Assembly (NCBI RefSeq): GCF_000224005.2
Contig: NZ_CP007031.1
Location: forward strand, 3,067,001 to 3,131,000
Direction of reading: 5' to 3'
DNA: 64,000 nt
Source of the DNA: Marichromatium purpuratum 984
Lineage (GTDB): Bacteria > Pseudomonadota > Gammaproteobacteria > Chromatiales > Chromatiaceae
A model generated the notes under the pieces. It was given only the letters and a program-made list of their open reading frames with translations. It searched no databases and was not told the DNA's origin. Position numbers and translations under genes: made by a program. This document shows, one piece after another, positions 55,930 to 64,000 of this stretch; position 1 is the first letter of the stretch, and each line of letters opens with the position of its first letter.

Positions 55930-58206
55930 ATGGAAGAGGCGGCGCAGCAGATCGAGCTGAAGACGGCACGACACACGATCGCGCAGCTGCGTCTACAGCC
56001 CACCGCCGACTGCGTGCTCGGCAGCGCGCCGGAGTGCGATGTCGAGATCCAGGGACCCGAGGTCCGCCCCCGTCACGCCCGGCTGTTCATGCAGCGCGGC
56101 GCACTCTTCGCCGAGCCGGTCGATGGAGCGCCGCTGATGGTCAACGGCCGGCCCGTGCAAGGCGCCGTCGGGGTCGGCCAGGGCGACTGGATCGCGCTCG
56201 CCGGGGTGTTGGTCCAGCTCTCGACCGACGCGGTCGCACCACTGGCCCCGGCGCCCGGGAGCACCGAGCGCATCGAGATCCTGGTCGGACGCCAGAGCGA
56301 CTGCGGACTGGTGATCGACTCGCCCCAGATCTCGCGCCATCACGCGCGGGTGTCGATCATCGACGACCAGGTCTGGCTCGAGGACTTGCGCAGCACCAAC
56401 GGCACCTCGGTCAACGGCGCACCGATCCGCACCCCGGTCACCCTCACCCCCGGCGACCGCGTCGCCTTCGCCAGCTTCGTGTTCGTGTTCACCGGCGCCG
56501 CACTCGAGCCGGCCGAGATTGGCAACATGGTGCGGGTGGAGGTCAACGCCCTCACCAAGGAGGTCAAGGATCGCACCACCGGCGCCCCGCGACGGCTGCT
56601 CGACGAGATCGACCTGGTGATCGATCCCGGTGAGTTCGTGGTCATCTTCGGCACCAGCGGTTCGGGCAAGTCGACCCTGCTCGACGCCCTCAACGGCCGC
56701 CGCCCGGCCACCTCCGGGCAGGTCGCCTACAACGGCGTCGACCTCTACGGCGCCTTCGACCAGTTCCGTTCCGGTATCGGCTATGTCCCCCAGCAGGACA
56801 TCGTCCATCGCAAGATCCGGGTGATCAGCGCGCTCGGCTACACCGCGCGGCTGCGACTGCCGCCGGACACCTCGCGCGAGGAGATCGCCACGCTCAGCGA
56901 ACGGGTGCTCGAGCGCGTCGGTCTCAGCGAGAAGGCCCAGCTCGCCGTCGACACCCCGGAGCCGCTCAGCGGCGGCCAGCTCAAGCGCGTCAGTCTCGCC
57001 GTCGAGCTGGTGGCCAACCCCAACATCCTCTTCCTCGACGAGGCCACCAGCGGGCTCGACGCCGGCACCGACAAGAAGATGATGCGGCTGTTCGCGCGGC
57101 TCGCCGCCGACGGCAAGACGGTGGTCTGCGTCACCCACTCGCTCGAGAACATCGACTGCTGCAATCTCGTCGCCCTGCTCCATCGCGGCTGTCTGGTCTA
57201 TTACGGCCCGCCCGGCGAGGCGGCCGCCTACTTCGGCGTCGAGCGTCTCTCCGACGTCTACGAACTGCTCGAGCAGGGCGAGGCCGAGCAGTGGCGAACG
57301 CGCTATCGCGCCTCGCCGCTCTACCAGACCTATATCACCACGCGCCGCGCGGCCACCCCGGCCCCGGTCGAGGCCCCGCAGCAGGCCAAGGGCGCGCGCG
57401 CCAAGCGCCCCGGCACCTCGCTGCGCGCCGGGCTGCGCCAGATGCTCACCCTCACCACCCGTTATGCCGACCTGCTGCTCTCCGACCGGCTCAACCTGCT
57501 GGTGCTGCTGCTACAGGCGCCCCTGATCGCGCTGGTGGTCGGGGCGGTGTTCGACATCGGCGGCACCCTGCCCGAGCGCGCCGCCGCCGAGGGACAGGTG
57601 ACCTTCGTGCTGGTGCTCTCGGCGATCTGGTTCGGCTGCATCAACTCCGCGCGCGAGATCGTCAAGGAGCTGCCGGTCTATCTGCGCGAGCGCTCGGTGA
57701 CGGTGCGCATCCCCGCCTACCTGACCAGCAAGCTGGTGCCACTGGCGCTGCTCTGTCTGCTCCAGTGCGCCAGTTTCCTCGCCATCGTCACCCTGATGCT
57801 CGGCTTCGAGGGGCCTTTCCTCGAGCGTCTCGCCACCCTCTTCCTCGCCGGACTCGCCGCCACCTGCATGGGGCTGGCGGTGAGCGCCCTGGTCAACTCC
57901 AACGACAAGGCGATCGCCGCGCTGCCGCTGCTGCTGATCCCGCAATTCATCCTCTCCAATTCGGTGGTCGCGCTCTCCGGGGTGACCGAACAGGTCGCCC
58001 GCTTCTCGGTGATCGCCTACTGGGGGCTGGACGCGATGCGCGCGACCCTCGACGAGACGCTGCGCACCCCGCTGCCGGGCAGCGAGAGGGCGTTGATCGA
58101 GGTGCAGGCGAGCTGGGACGACTCGATGCTCGCGCTCGGCGGCCTGGCGCTCGGCTTCCTCCTGCTCACCACCCTGTCCCTGAAGCTCAAGGACCGGCGA
58201 CTGTGA
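55930..58206 (+). CDS. ABC-2 (ABCG-type) exporter with two N-terminal FHA domains
   Basis: A 758-residue half-transporter. FHA1 (about 17-97) is degenerate: Gly-Ser where Gly-Arg is expected and VRPRHA where SRxH is expected. FHA2 (about 115-190) is canonical, with ILVGRQSDCGL, ISRHHAR and STNGTSVNG, and should bind phosphothreonine. The ATPase domain has Walker A GTSGSGKST (241-249), signature LSGGQLKR (346) and ILFLDEATSGLD. Six C-terminal helices start near 520. The architecture equals mycobacterial Rv1747, which is controlled by its neighbouring kinase PknF; here a kinase gene also follows. GAGG is nine bases before ATG 55930. Confidence 0.9.
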   Translation: MEEAAQQIELKTARHTIAQLRLQPTADCVLGSAPECDVEIQGPEVRPRHARLFMQRGALFAEPVDGAPLMVNGRPVQGAVGVGQGDWIALAGVLVQLSTDAVAPLAPAPGSTERIEILVGRQSDCGLVIDSPQISRHHARVSIIDDQVWLEDLRSTNGTSVNGAPIRTPVTLTPGDRVAFASFVFVFTGAALEPAEIGNMVRVEVNALTKEVKDRTTGAPRRLLDEIDLVIDPGEFVVIFGTSGSGKSTLLDALNGRRPATSGQVAYNGVDLYGAFDQFRSGIGYVPQQDIVHRKIRVISALGYTARLRLPPDTSREEIATLSERVLERVGLSEKAQLAVDTPEPLSGGQLKRVSLAVELVANPNILFLDEATSGLDAGTDKKMMRLFARLAADGKTVVCVTHSLENIDCCNLVALLHRGCLVYYGPPGEAAAYFGVERLSDVYELLEQGEAEQWRTRYRASPLYQTYITTRRAATPAPVEAPQQAKGARAKRPGTSLRAGLRQMLTLTTRYADLLLSDRLNLLVLLLQAPLIALVVGAVFDIGGTLPERAAAEGQVTFVLVLSAIWFGCINSAREIVKELPVYLRERSVTVRIPAYLTSKLVPLALLCLLQCASFLAIVTLMLGFEGPFLERLATLFLAGLAATCMGLAVSALVNSNDKAIAALPLLLIPQFILSNSVVALSGVTEQVARFSVIAYWGLDAMRATLDETLRTPLPGSERALIEVQASWDDSMLALGGLALGFLLLTTLSLKLKDRRL

Positions 58207-58296
58207 GGCTTGGCGAACACGGATCCTGGGGTTAGAGTGAGGCACTGAACACGCAACGCATCACCCGCACGACCCCAGCAACGAGCGAGACGTGCC

Positions 58297-60129
58297 GTGG
58301 AAGACCCAGAGCTGAAAACCTGCCCCAAGTGCGGCGCCCAGAACCTGACCGCCGAGCTGCCGGGACGCGACTACCGTTGCGGCGACTGCGGACTCGAACT
58401 GGCCCATCTCGACACCACGGCACAAGGGGTGATCCGCGGCGTCATCCGCTGGTTGCGCGAACCCGGCGAGGTCATCAACGAGCGCTACCGGGTCAACTCG
58501 GTGCTCGGCAAGGGCGGCTTCGGCGTCACCTACCTGGTCGACGACCTGCGTCTGCACGGCAAGCACCGAGCGTTGAAGGAAATCCCCGAGATCCTCTTCG
58601 ACGAACACGAGACGCGTCTGCTCGGGCGTCTCAGCCACCCCGCCGTCCCCGACATCACCGACCGCTTCACCGACAACGAGATGGTCTGTCTGGTGCTGGA
58701 GTTCGGCGGCGATCGCACCCTGCGCGGCGAGCAGGAGCAGCGCGGCGGACGCATCCCGCTGTTCGTGCTGCTGCCCTGGATCAATCAGCTGTGCGCCGCG
58801 ATCGGCTATCTGCACGACCAGGATCCGCCGGTGGTGCATCGCGACCTCAAGCCCGATAACATCCTGCTCGACGACAGCGGGCGGATCATGCTGATCGACT
58901 TCGGCATCGCCAAGGAGGCGGCGCCGGACACCGCCACCCGCACCCTCGGGCGCGCCGCCAGCCAGGGCTTCAGCCCGCCCGAACAGGTGCTCGGCACCGG
59001 CACCGATCAGCGCTCGGACGTCTATGCGCTCGGCGCCATCGTCTACAACCTGCTCAGCGGCAAGATGCCGTCAGCGGCCTACGAGCGGGTCACCGGCGCC
59101 ACCCTGGTGCCGCTGTCGCAGTTCCTCCCGGAGATCCCGCCGGCGGTCGACGCCGCCGTGCTGAAAGCGCTGGAACTCAACATCAATCAGCGCCAGCAGT
59201 CGATCGCCGAGTTCGCCGAGGTCTTCGAACAGCTGGCCGGCGGTAACGGCGCCAGCTCGCCGACGGTGGTCGCCACCACCGTACTGCCGCAATCGCCCGG
59301 CGGCTTCAGCCCGCCCCAGACCGCCCAGACCGGAGCGCAGATCCACTCACTGCCGCTGCCCACTCATGCCACGGGCGCGAGCGGCCAGACCTCCGTCACG
59401 CCCCCGTCCCAGGACAAGAGCGGACAACCGGGCTCCAAGTCGCCGCTCGCCCTGCTCGCCGGCTTGGTGCTACTGGCCGGCGCGGGCGTCGTCACCTGGC
59501 TGGTGCTTGACCGGCTCCCTGCCCCCGAGGACGAACCGACTCCGGACACGGCGCAACAGAGCGACACCCCGGACCAGCCCGCGACGCCCACTCCGACCTC
59601 CCCCCCGGCAGTTTCCCCGGTGACCGACGAGACCTCGGCGGCTGCAGCAGCGGCAACTGGCACCGCGGCCGCGGCGGCCGCCGCTGCGGGCGCAGGAGCG
59701 GCGGCGGCTGGCGCGGGAGCCGCCGCACGCCCTGCGCCCCGCGGCGAACCCAGCGCCCGCCCCACGCCACCGCCACAGACCACCAGCGTCCCCAGCGGCC
59801 CGCTGCCGAGCATCTTCTCCGACCAACAGACCGACACCCGAAGCACTCCGACCCGCCGCCCCGGATCGCTGCAAGACCTCTTCGAGCAGCAGCGTGCACC
59901 CCAGGTCTCGCAGCCGGTCGTCTCGACTCCCAAGCCCGGGAGCCAACCGCCAAAGGAGCCGGCGCCGTCCGTCGAGCCCGAACCACAACAGCCGGTGGTG
60001 GTCGCCAAGCCTCCCCCAGAACCGCCCAAGGCACGGCCCACCCCCAAACCAGCCCCCAAGCCAGCTCCATCGAGTGGCGGCAGCTCGGGATGGGGGTTCA
60101 AGTACAAGGGGGCGGAGCGCAGTTACTGA
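58297..60129 (+). CDS. Membrane-anchored Ser/Thr protein kinase with zinc ribbon
   Basis: A 610-residue Hanks-type kinase. A zinc ribbon CPKCGAQN..CGDCG is at 9-32, then the kinase domain at about 64-315: GKGGFGVTY, K94 in ALKEI, HRDLKPDN (D183, N188), DFG (201-203) and SPPEQ. A Thr/Ser-rich juxtamembrane part follows, then one TM (384-405). The outer region of about 200 residues is Pro/Ala-rich, with alanine tracts at about 446-485, and ends WGFKYKGAERSY. GTG start. The probable target is the FHA-ABC exporter encoded 90 bases upstream; this is inferred from context. Confidence 0.9.
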   Translation: MEDPELKTCPKCGAQNLTAELPGRDYRCGDCGLELAHLDTTAQGVIRGVIRWLREPGEVINERYRVNSVLGKGGFGVTYLVDDLRLHGKHRALKEIPEILFDEHETRLLGRLSHPAVPDITDRFTDNEMVCLVLEFGGDRTLRGEQEQRGGRIPLFVLLPWINQLCAAIGYLHDQDPPVVHRDLKPDNILLDDSGRIMLIDFGIAKEAAPDTATRTLGRAASQGFSPPEQVLGTGTDQRSDVYALGAIVYNLLSGKMPSAAYERVTGATLVPLSQFLPEIPPAVDAAVLKALELNINQRQQSIAEFAEVFEQLAGGNGASSPTVVATTVLPQSPGGFSPPQTAQTGAQIHSLPLPTHATGASGQTSVTPPSQDKSGQPGSKSPLALLAGLVLLAGAGVVTWLVLDRLPAPEDEPTPDTAQQSDTPDQPATPTPTSPPAVSPVTDETSAAAAAATGTAAAAAAAAGAGAAAAGAGAAARPAPRGEPSARPTPPPQTTSVPSGPLPSIFSDQQTDTRSTPTRRPGSLQDLFEQQRAPQVSQPVVSTPKPGSQPPKEPAPSVEPEPQQPVVVAKPPPEPPKARPTPKPAPKPAPSSGGSSGWGFKYKGAERSY

Positions 60130-60252
60130 CCTCGCCCGCCCCGGACAAGGATCGTTCGTCGCCCATGTCGAGGGACCGGGCGACGGCACGAGTGACGCCA
60201 CGCCCGGCGTGGCGCTCCCCCCGCGTCGTGTGACACACCTGAGGAGTCGTCC

Positions 60253-61422
60253 ATGCAACCAGCTCGTTCCAACTCCGCCCGTCGCTCGTGGCTGCGCCAC
60301 GCGCTCCTGGGCTTCACCACCCTGATCCTCGCCCTGACCGGCAGCGCCGCGGCGCTGGCCCAGAGCGGCTACGGCTTCGCCGCTCCCGGTGGCTACGGGC
60401 TCAAGATCTACCGCACCGATTATTCGCTCTATCCCTTCGTCCAGGTCTATCTGCGCACCTTCGACTCGGACATGCAGCCGCTGATCAACCTCAACGAACT
60501 CAACATCGGGCTGATGGTCAAGGGTCGCCCCTATAACCCGATGAAGCGTCAGTACGGCATCCAGTCGATCCGTCAGCGCGAGGAGGCCACCCGCAGCGTG
60601 CTGGTCATCGACGCGAGCAAGACCATGTCCGGCGCACCCTTCGAGGAGACCCTGCGCGCGGCCATCGGCTATATCGAGAGCAAGCGTCCACAGGACGAGA
60701 TCGCGGTGCTGGCGGTGCGCGACACCAAGCAGGGTTACCAGCTGGTCTCGCAGTTCGAGCGTGACGAGCGGGTGCTCGCCCGCCGTATCGCCGACATCCA
60801 GCCCGACGGCATGAAGACCCGACTCTATGACACCATCGGCGCCGGCATGCAGATGTGCGCGATGAGCGCCCAGGGTTCGGTGGTCGGCGGCAACTATGTG
60901 GTCTCCTGCTCGTTGGTGGTGTTCTCCGACGGCAAGGACGAGGGCAGCTCGATCACCCGCAACGAGCTGATGACCCGCATCTCCAACCTCGGCGTGCCGA
61001 TCCCGATCTACTCGCTCGCCTATTCGCGCATCGACCCGAGTCACTTCCAGAACCTCGAGGCGCTGTCGAAGAACTCCTTCGGCATCTACTACCTGGTCGG
61101 CGAGACCACCGCGCGCATGCAGCGCATCGTCGAGGAGATCCAGAACATCCTCCAGAGCGACTACGTGGTCACCTTCCGCTCCTACATCCCGGTCGACGGC
61201 GAGAACCACAGCCTCAAGCTCGGCGTCGAGTACCCGAGCGGCAGCGGCAAGTACGTCTACGACGACACCAGCTTCGAGGCGATCCAGCCGCCGCCGATCC
61301 CGGCGATCCGCTCGGCCATCACCAAGTTCGAGCAGGCCATCCCCAAGCTCCCGGCGGGCCAGACCCCCTACTGGGATGATCCCACGGCCACTCCCGAGGC
61401 GGCCCCGGTCATGCCGCAGTGA
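60253..61422 (+). CDS. Secreted VWA-domain protein
   Basis: A 389-residue protein with a signal peptide (to about 36, SAAALAQS). A von Willebrand A domain at about 114-310 starts SVLVIDASKTMSG; its MIDAS reads Asp-x-Ser-x-Thr (D120, S122, T124), slightly different from the usual Ser, and VVFSDGKDEGSS follows in the domain. The C-terminal beta-rich part (about 315-360) has the look of a VWA-linked beta sandwich. It would bind a partner in the periplasm. It sits between the kinase and the glycine-zipper gene in the same direction. Confidence 0.85.
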   Translation: MQPARSNSARRSWLRHALLGFTTLILALTGSAAALAQSGYGFAAPGGYGLKIYRTDYSLYPFVQVYLRTFDSDMQPLINLNELNIGLMVKGRPYNPMKRQYGIQSIRQREEATRSVLVIDASKTMSGAPFEETLRAAIGYIESKRPQDEIAVLAVRDTKQGYQLVSQFERDERVLARRIADIQPDGMKTRLYDTIGAGMQMCAMSAQGSVVGGNYVVSCSLVVFSDGKDEGSSITRNELMTRISNLGVPIPIYSLAYSRIDPSHFQNLEALSKNSFGIYYLVGETTARMQRIVEEIQNILQSDYVVTFRSYIPVDGENHSLKLGVEYPSGSGKYVYDDTSFEAIQPPPIPAIRSAITKFEQAIPKLPAGQTPYWDDPTATPEAAPVMPQ

Positions 61423-61429
61423 GGCGTGT

Positions 61430-61455
61430 CGGTCCGGGCCACATGGCCCGGACCG
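61430..61455. terminator. Hairpin between VWA and glycine-zipper genes
   Basis: CGGTCCGGGCC (61430-61440) pairs exactly with GGCCCGGACCG (61445-61455), loop ACAT. No T-run; it could be a partial terminator inside the cluster. Confidence 0.6.
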
Positions 61456-61498
61456 ATCGGCACCACGAGACCGAATCGACAGCAGCGCGAGGAAGCAG

Positions 61499-62128
61499 AT
61501 GATGAAAGCACCATATCGTAAGGGTCTGACTGCGGCGGCACTCGCCACTACGGTGGCGGTGAGCGGTTGCCAGACCACCGGCGATACCCAGGACCAGGCC
61601 GCCGGCGCCGGCATCGGCGCCCTGGTCGGCGCCGGCATCGGCGCCCTGGTCACCGGTGACGCCCGCGGCGCGGTGGCGGGCGCGGCCATCGGTGGCGCGC
61701 TCGGCTGGAGCGTGGTCGCGCTCAACCAGTATCAATCGCGTCAGGTACGCTCGAGTGCCGCCGACAGCCGGGTCTACGGCCTGAGCAAGCCGGTCGAGCG
61801 CACCCAGGTCAAGATCCGTCGCGGCTCCAACTCGCCACGGACGGTGGGCCGCGGCCAGTCGGTCGACCTGGTCACCGACTACTCGGTGATGCTGCCGCCG
61901 AGCGTCTCGCGCACCTCGGTGACCGAGAGCTGGACGCTGAAAAAGGACGGTCGCTCGGTGGCGCGCCTGCCGGCCAAGACCAGCACTCGCACCGCTGGTG
62001 GCTGGGCCGCCCAGGCCGAGATCACCATCCCCAGCGATGTGCCTCCGGGGACCTATGTGATCGAGCACCGCGTCAAGGCCGGGTCGAGCTACGACACCGA
62101 CGAGTCGACCTTCGTGGTGCGCGGCTGA
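61499..62128 (+). CDS. Glycine-zipper lipoprotein
   Basis: A 209-residue lipoprotein with lipobox AVSGC (Cys at about 23). A glycine-zipper segment AGAGIGALVGAGIGALVTG, AGAAIGGALG (about 35-70) follows that can insert into or associate with membranes. The C-terminal domain is beta-rich (about 95-209, SVDLVTDYSVMLPPS, YVIEHRVKAGSSYDTDESTFVVRG). GAGGAAG precedes the double ATG. Part of the FHA-ABC/kinase cluster; a structural or envelope-sensing role is likely, but the function is unknown. Confidence 0.82.
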   Translation: MMKAPYRKGLTAAALATTVAVSGCQTTGDTQDQAAGAGIGALVGAGIGALVTGDARGAVAGAAIGGALGWSVVALNQYQSRQVRSSAADSRVYGLSKPVERTQVKIRRGSNSPRTVGRGQSVDLVTDYSVMLPPSVSRTSVTESWTLKKDGRSVARLPAKTSTRTAGGWAAQAEITIPSDVPPGTYVIEHRVKAGSSYDTDESTFVVRG

Positions 62129-62147
62129 GCGCGGCACCGACCGGACG

Positions 62148-62837
62148 ATGCCGCTCCACTGGCTGCTCGGACTGGCGCTGTTCGGTGGGCTGTTCGGCGG
62201 CGGCGCGGACCAGGGCTGCGCCACCGCCGAGCGGACCATGCAGCGCATCGAGCGCGACTGGCCGCTGCGCGCCTCGGGCGACCCGCTGCGCCGTCACGTC
62301 CAGACCCTCGGCGCCCGACTCGGCGCGATCGCCGGGCTCGACACCGCGGTTCACATCCATCTGGTACGCAACCTCGAACCGCTCGCCTTCGCCCTCGGCG
62401 GCGGCCAGTTCCTGATCAGCGACGGTCTGATCGCACTGGTCGGCGACGAGGCCCAGCTCGCCGCGGTACTCGCCCACGAGATCTCCCACCAGCGGCTCGG
62501 TCACTTCTGCGCCGCCCCCGACTCGGCCGACCAGCGCATCGACCTCGGCGCCGTCGTCCAGCACTTCGACCTGCAGCGCGAGATCGCCGCCGATCGGGCC
62601 GCCGAGACGCTGCTCGCGCGCGCCGGTCTCGACCCCGGCGCCATGGCCGGGGTGCTCGTCTGTCTGCAGCAGGGTCACGGCGCCAGTGCTCAGCTCAGGG
62701 CGCGGATCGACGCACTCTCCCCGGCGCCGCCGCCCCACCCCGAGTACGACTCGCCCGCCTTCACCAGGCTACGCGCACAACTCGTCGACGAACTCGACGG
62801 GCTGTGGTCGGAGAGCGGCGGCTGTCGTCCACGCTGA
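62148..62837 (+). CDS. Small M48-family metalloprotease
   Basis: A 229-residue protease: short hydrophobic N terminus (LLGLALFGGLFGGG), which may be an anchor or a signal, then a compact M48 domain with FLISDGLIALVGDEAQLAAVLAHEISHQRLGH, holding the HExxH zinc site, and a third ligand in LQREIAADRAAE. It lacks TPR repeats, unlike the BepA-like protein at 34469. It is 20 bases after the glycine-zipper gene, so probably cotranscribed with the signalling cluster. Confidence 0.85.
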   Translation: MPLHWLLGLALFGGLFGGGADQGCATAERTMQRIERDWPLRASGDPLRRHVQTLGARLGAIAGLDTAVHIHLVRNLEPLAFALGGGQFLISDGLIALVGDEAQLAAVLAHEISHQRLGHFCAAPDSADQRIDLGAVVQHFDLQREIAADRAAETLLARAGLDPGAMAGVLVCLQQGHGASAQLRARIDALSPAPPPHPEYDSPAFTRLRAQLVDELDGLWSESGGCRPR

Positions 62838-62852
62838 GTGCCGCCTGATCAC

Positions 62853-63071
62853 TCAGCGCAACAGATCCTCTCGCCGGCGCTCGAACTCATCGTGCTCGAT
62901 CTCACCGCGCGCATAGCGCGACTCGAGGATGCGCAGCGCCTCCTCGCTGGCGCACCCCTCGCGACCTCGACCATCGCGGCGCCCGGCGCGCAGCGCCCAG
63001 ACCACGCCCAGTGCCACCAGGATCCAGAAGACCCAGCCCAGCCCACCGGGCAGCCAACCGTGATGCATCAT
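62853..63071 (-). CDS. SHOCT-domain small membrane protein
   Basis: A 72-residue protein with one TM (WLPGGLGWVFWILVALGVVWAL, about 6-27). A basic linker and a C-terminal SHOCT motif ALRILESRYARGEIEHDEFERRREDLL follow. The start at 63071 has GGAG seven bases upstream; a longer start at 63092 has poorer signals. The role is unknown; SHOCT modules often tether proteins to partners. Confidence 0.8.
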   Translation of the reverse strand: MMHHGWLPGGLGWVFWILVALGVVWALRAGRRDGRGREGCASEEALRILESRYARGEIEHDEFERRREDLLR

Positions 63072-63562
63072 GCATTGCTCCAGATTCGTCATTCTCGATC
63101 ATTCGACGACACAGCCACCGCCAGCGTCGATCAACAGCGACGGGGGCGATCACGCATCGGCGCAAGCGGGGCTCGGCACCGGCCGACAGGCGTCACGCGC
63201 CCGAGGTGTGCTGCCGGCTCAGTCGTCGCATCGCTGCTGTTCGACCAGCTCCTCGAGCAGACGTTCGATGTTGGTCATGGCTGCTCCCAGCACGAGCGCA
63301 TCACCGGCGGCGATAGCGCCGCCGCTGCCATCGACGCCGCCCTCTCATCGACCGACAGTGGCGCGGCGAACAACAGCGCGAGAGTCACGGGCGCCCGGGC
63401 ACGAGACGCGTTGTAGACATCATCTCCGCCTTCTTCGAGCACTGACTGAAGCATGCGCCGGACACACCTCGACACGGGGCGACGGGACTTCCCGACGTCC
63501 CCGAACACTGGGCGCGGCCGACGCCGATTCGACCCGACGGGTGCCTGTGGGGCGAATGGGGG
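63072..63562. other. Region with only very short open frames
   Basis: About 490 bases between the SHOCT gene and the acetyltransferase stop. No standard-length gene is supported; the overlapping short frames at 63219-63423 are described separately. Confidence 0.4.
63219..63423 (-). other. Chain of three overlapping mini-ORFs or frameshifted small gene
   Basis: On the minus strand a 12-codon frame (63385-63423, MMSTTRLVPGRP, preceded by AAGGCGGAG) ends in a GTGA overlap with a 37-codon hydrophobic frame (63275-63388, MTLALLFAAPL..MRSCWEQP). That in turn ends in an ATGA overlap with a 19-codon frame (63219-63278, MTNIERLLEELVEQQRCDD, preceded by GGGAG). Either these are coupled short genes, or the first two are one small exported-protein gene split by a frameshift. 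Confidence 0.35.
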
Positions 63563-64000
63563 TCAGGCGGGGGCGTGGTGGTACAGCCAGAAACGATGCA
63601 GGGCGGCGACATTCTGGGCGCAGAGCAGCGGCATCGCCGCCTCGAGCAGCTCGGGTTCCCAGTCCCACCAGGCAATCTCGAGCAGCTGCTCGATCTCCTC
63701 GGCGGTGAAGCGGACCCGGATCGGACGCGCCGGATTACCGCCGACGACGGTATAGGGCGGCACATCGCGGCTGACCAGGGCGCGGCTGGCGACGATGGCC
63801 CCGTCGCCGACCCGCACGCCGGGCATCAGCATCGCCTCGCTGCCGATCCAGACATCGTTGCCGATGACGGTGTCACCGGCCGGGACATAGCCATCGAGCG
63901 CCCCGGCGAAGGGCGTGTCGGCGCGATAGAAGAAGGGATGGGTGCTGATCCAGTCGCTGCGATGCCCCTGGTTGCCGGCCATCATGAACACCGCACCACT
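63563..64000 (-). CDS. Hexapeptide acetyltransferase, CatB/Vat type (5' truncated)
   Basis: The C-terminal 145 residues of a xenobiotic acyltransferase-type trimeric enzyme using acetyl-CoA. It includes [20 protein letters not shown] (loop with catalytic His region), hexapeptide repeats [50 protein letters not shown], and a C-terminal helix. The frame is open to base 64000 (Ser-Gly-Ala-Val precede Phe-Met-Met), so the start lies beyond the window. The family includes chloramphenicol and streptogramin acetyltransferases, but most chromosomal members act on sugars or unknown compounds. Confidence 0.88.
   Translation of the reverse strand, partial: SGAVFMMAGNQGHRSDWISTHPFFYRADTPFAGALDGYVPAGDTVIGNDVWIGSEAMLMPGVRVGDGAIVASRALVSRDVPPYTVVGGNPARPIRVRFTAEEIEQLLEIAWWDWEPELLEAAMPLLCAQNVAALHRFWLYHHAPA

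Noticed and set aside
63563-64000. Chloramphenicol/streptogramin resistance gene
   Set aside because: The family match is to hexapeptide acyltransferases in general; the gene is truncated and chromosomal, and nothing shows antibiotic specificity.

Overview
The window is GC-rich chromosomal DNA, with strong G/C third-position bias, from a purple sulfur gammaproteobacterium. It carries form I RuBisCO with CbbQ/CbbO, SoxYZ, a sulfide:quinone oxidoreductase-like flavoprotein, and housekeeping orders typical of Gammaproteobacteria (tgt-yajC-secDF, suhB/trmJ/cysE/iscR, tesA/ybbA-ybbP). Chromatiaceae is the best fit, perhaps Marichromatium-like; this is inferred from gene content, not from a database match.

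Layout. 1-5.9 kb: cbbLS-cbbQ-cbbO for CO2 fixation, interrupted between cbbQ and cbbO by a repeat-bounded four-helix-bundle (S23/IVS-type) gene. 5.9-9.27 kb: a small chromosomal integron. Its long integrase is divergent from an attI region with three 25-bp-spaced direct repeats, followed by two AT-rich cassettes (Asp-nucleophile alpha/beta hydrolase; HNH nuclease), each closed by an attC site. 9.27-11.9 kb: REP-associated transposase copies, one intact and two broken, bracketing a low-GC methyltransferase. 12-16.4 kb: a giant membrane protein of unknown function lying between two related palindromes. 16.7-24.9 kb: rsgA, a small Cys-containing secreted protein, aldehyde dehydrogenase with a divergent AraC regulator, a superinfection-immunity-like membrane protein, a zinc-site chemoreceptor and a DUF5610-like protein. 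24.9-28 kb: a 2-oxoacid:ferredoxin oxidoreductase (korAB) coupled to a ferritin-like gene. 28-31.8 kb: suhB, trmJ, cysE, iscR and an hscB that has lost its HPD motif; iscSUA, hscA and fdx are absent from the locus. 31.8-41.6 kb: rhodanese, lipid A-type acyltransferase, soxYZ, a BepA-like protease, a 65-residue protein, the ybbA/ybbP-tesA group and the SQR-like protein. 41.6-48.1 kb: secF-secD-yajC-tgt-HAD operon, a large repeat array and msrA. 48.4-54.4 kb: a candidate small RNA with an anti-Shine-Dalgarno sequence, DUF2934, DUF2760-Hsp70, glycogen synthase and a GH13 enzyme. 54.4-62.8 kb: an envelope signalling cluster.

The strongest candidate for an under-described system is 55.9-62.8 kb: an ABC-2 exporter with two N-terminal FHA domains, beside a membrane-anchored Ser/Thr kinase, a secreted VWA protein, a glycine-zipper lipoprotein and an M48 protease. 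The exporter-kinase pairing resembles mycobacterial Rv1747-PknF. The integron, the decayed isc locus and the dispersed inverted heptamer repeats are the other main points of interest.

The 5' end cuts into rbcL and the 3' end cuts into a hexapeptide acetyltransferase gene. No rRNA, tRNA or CRISPR array was seen.
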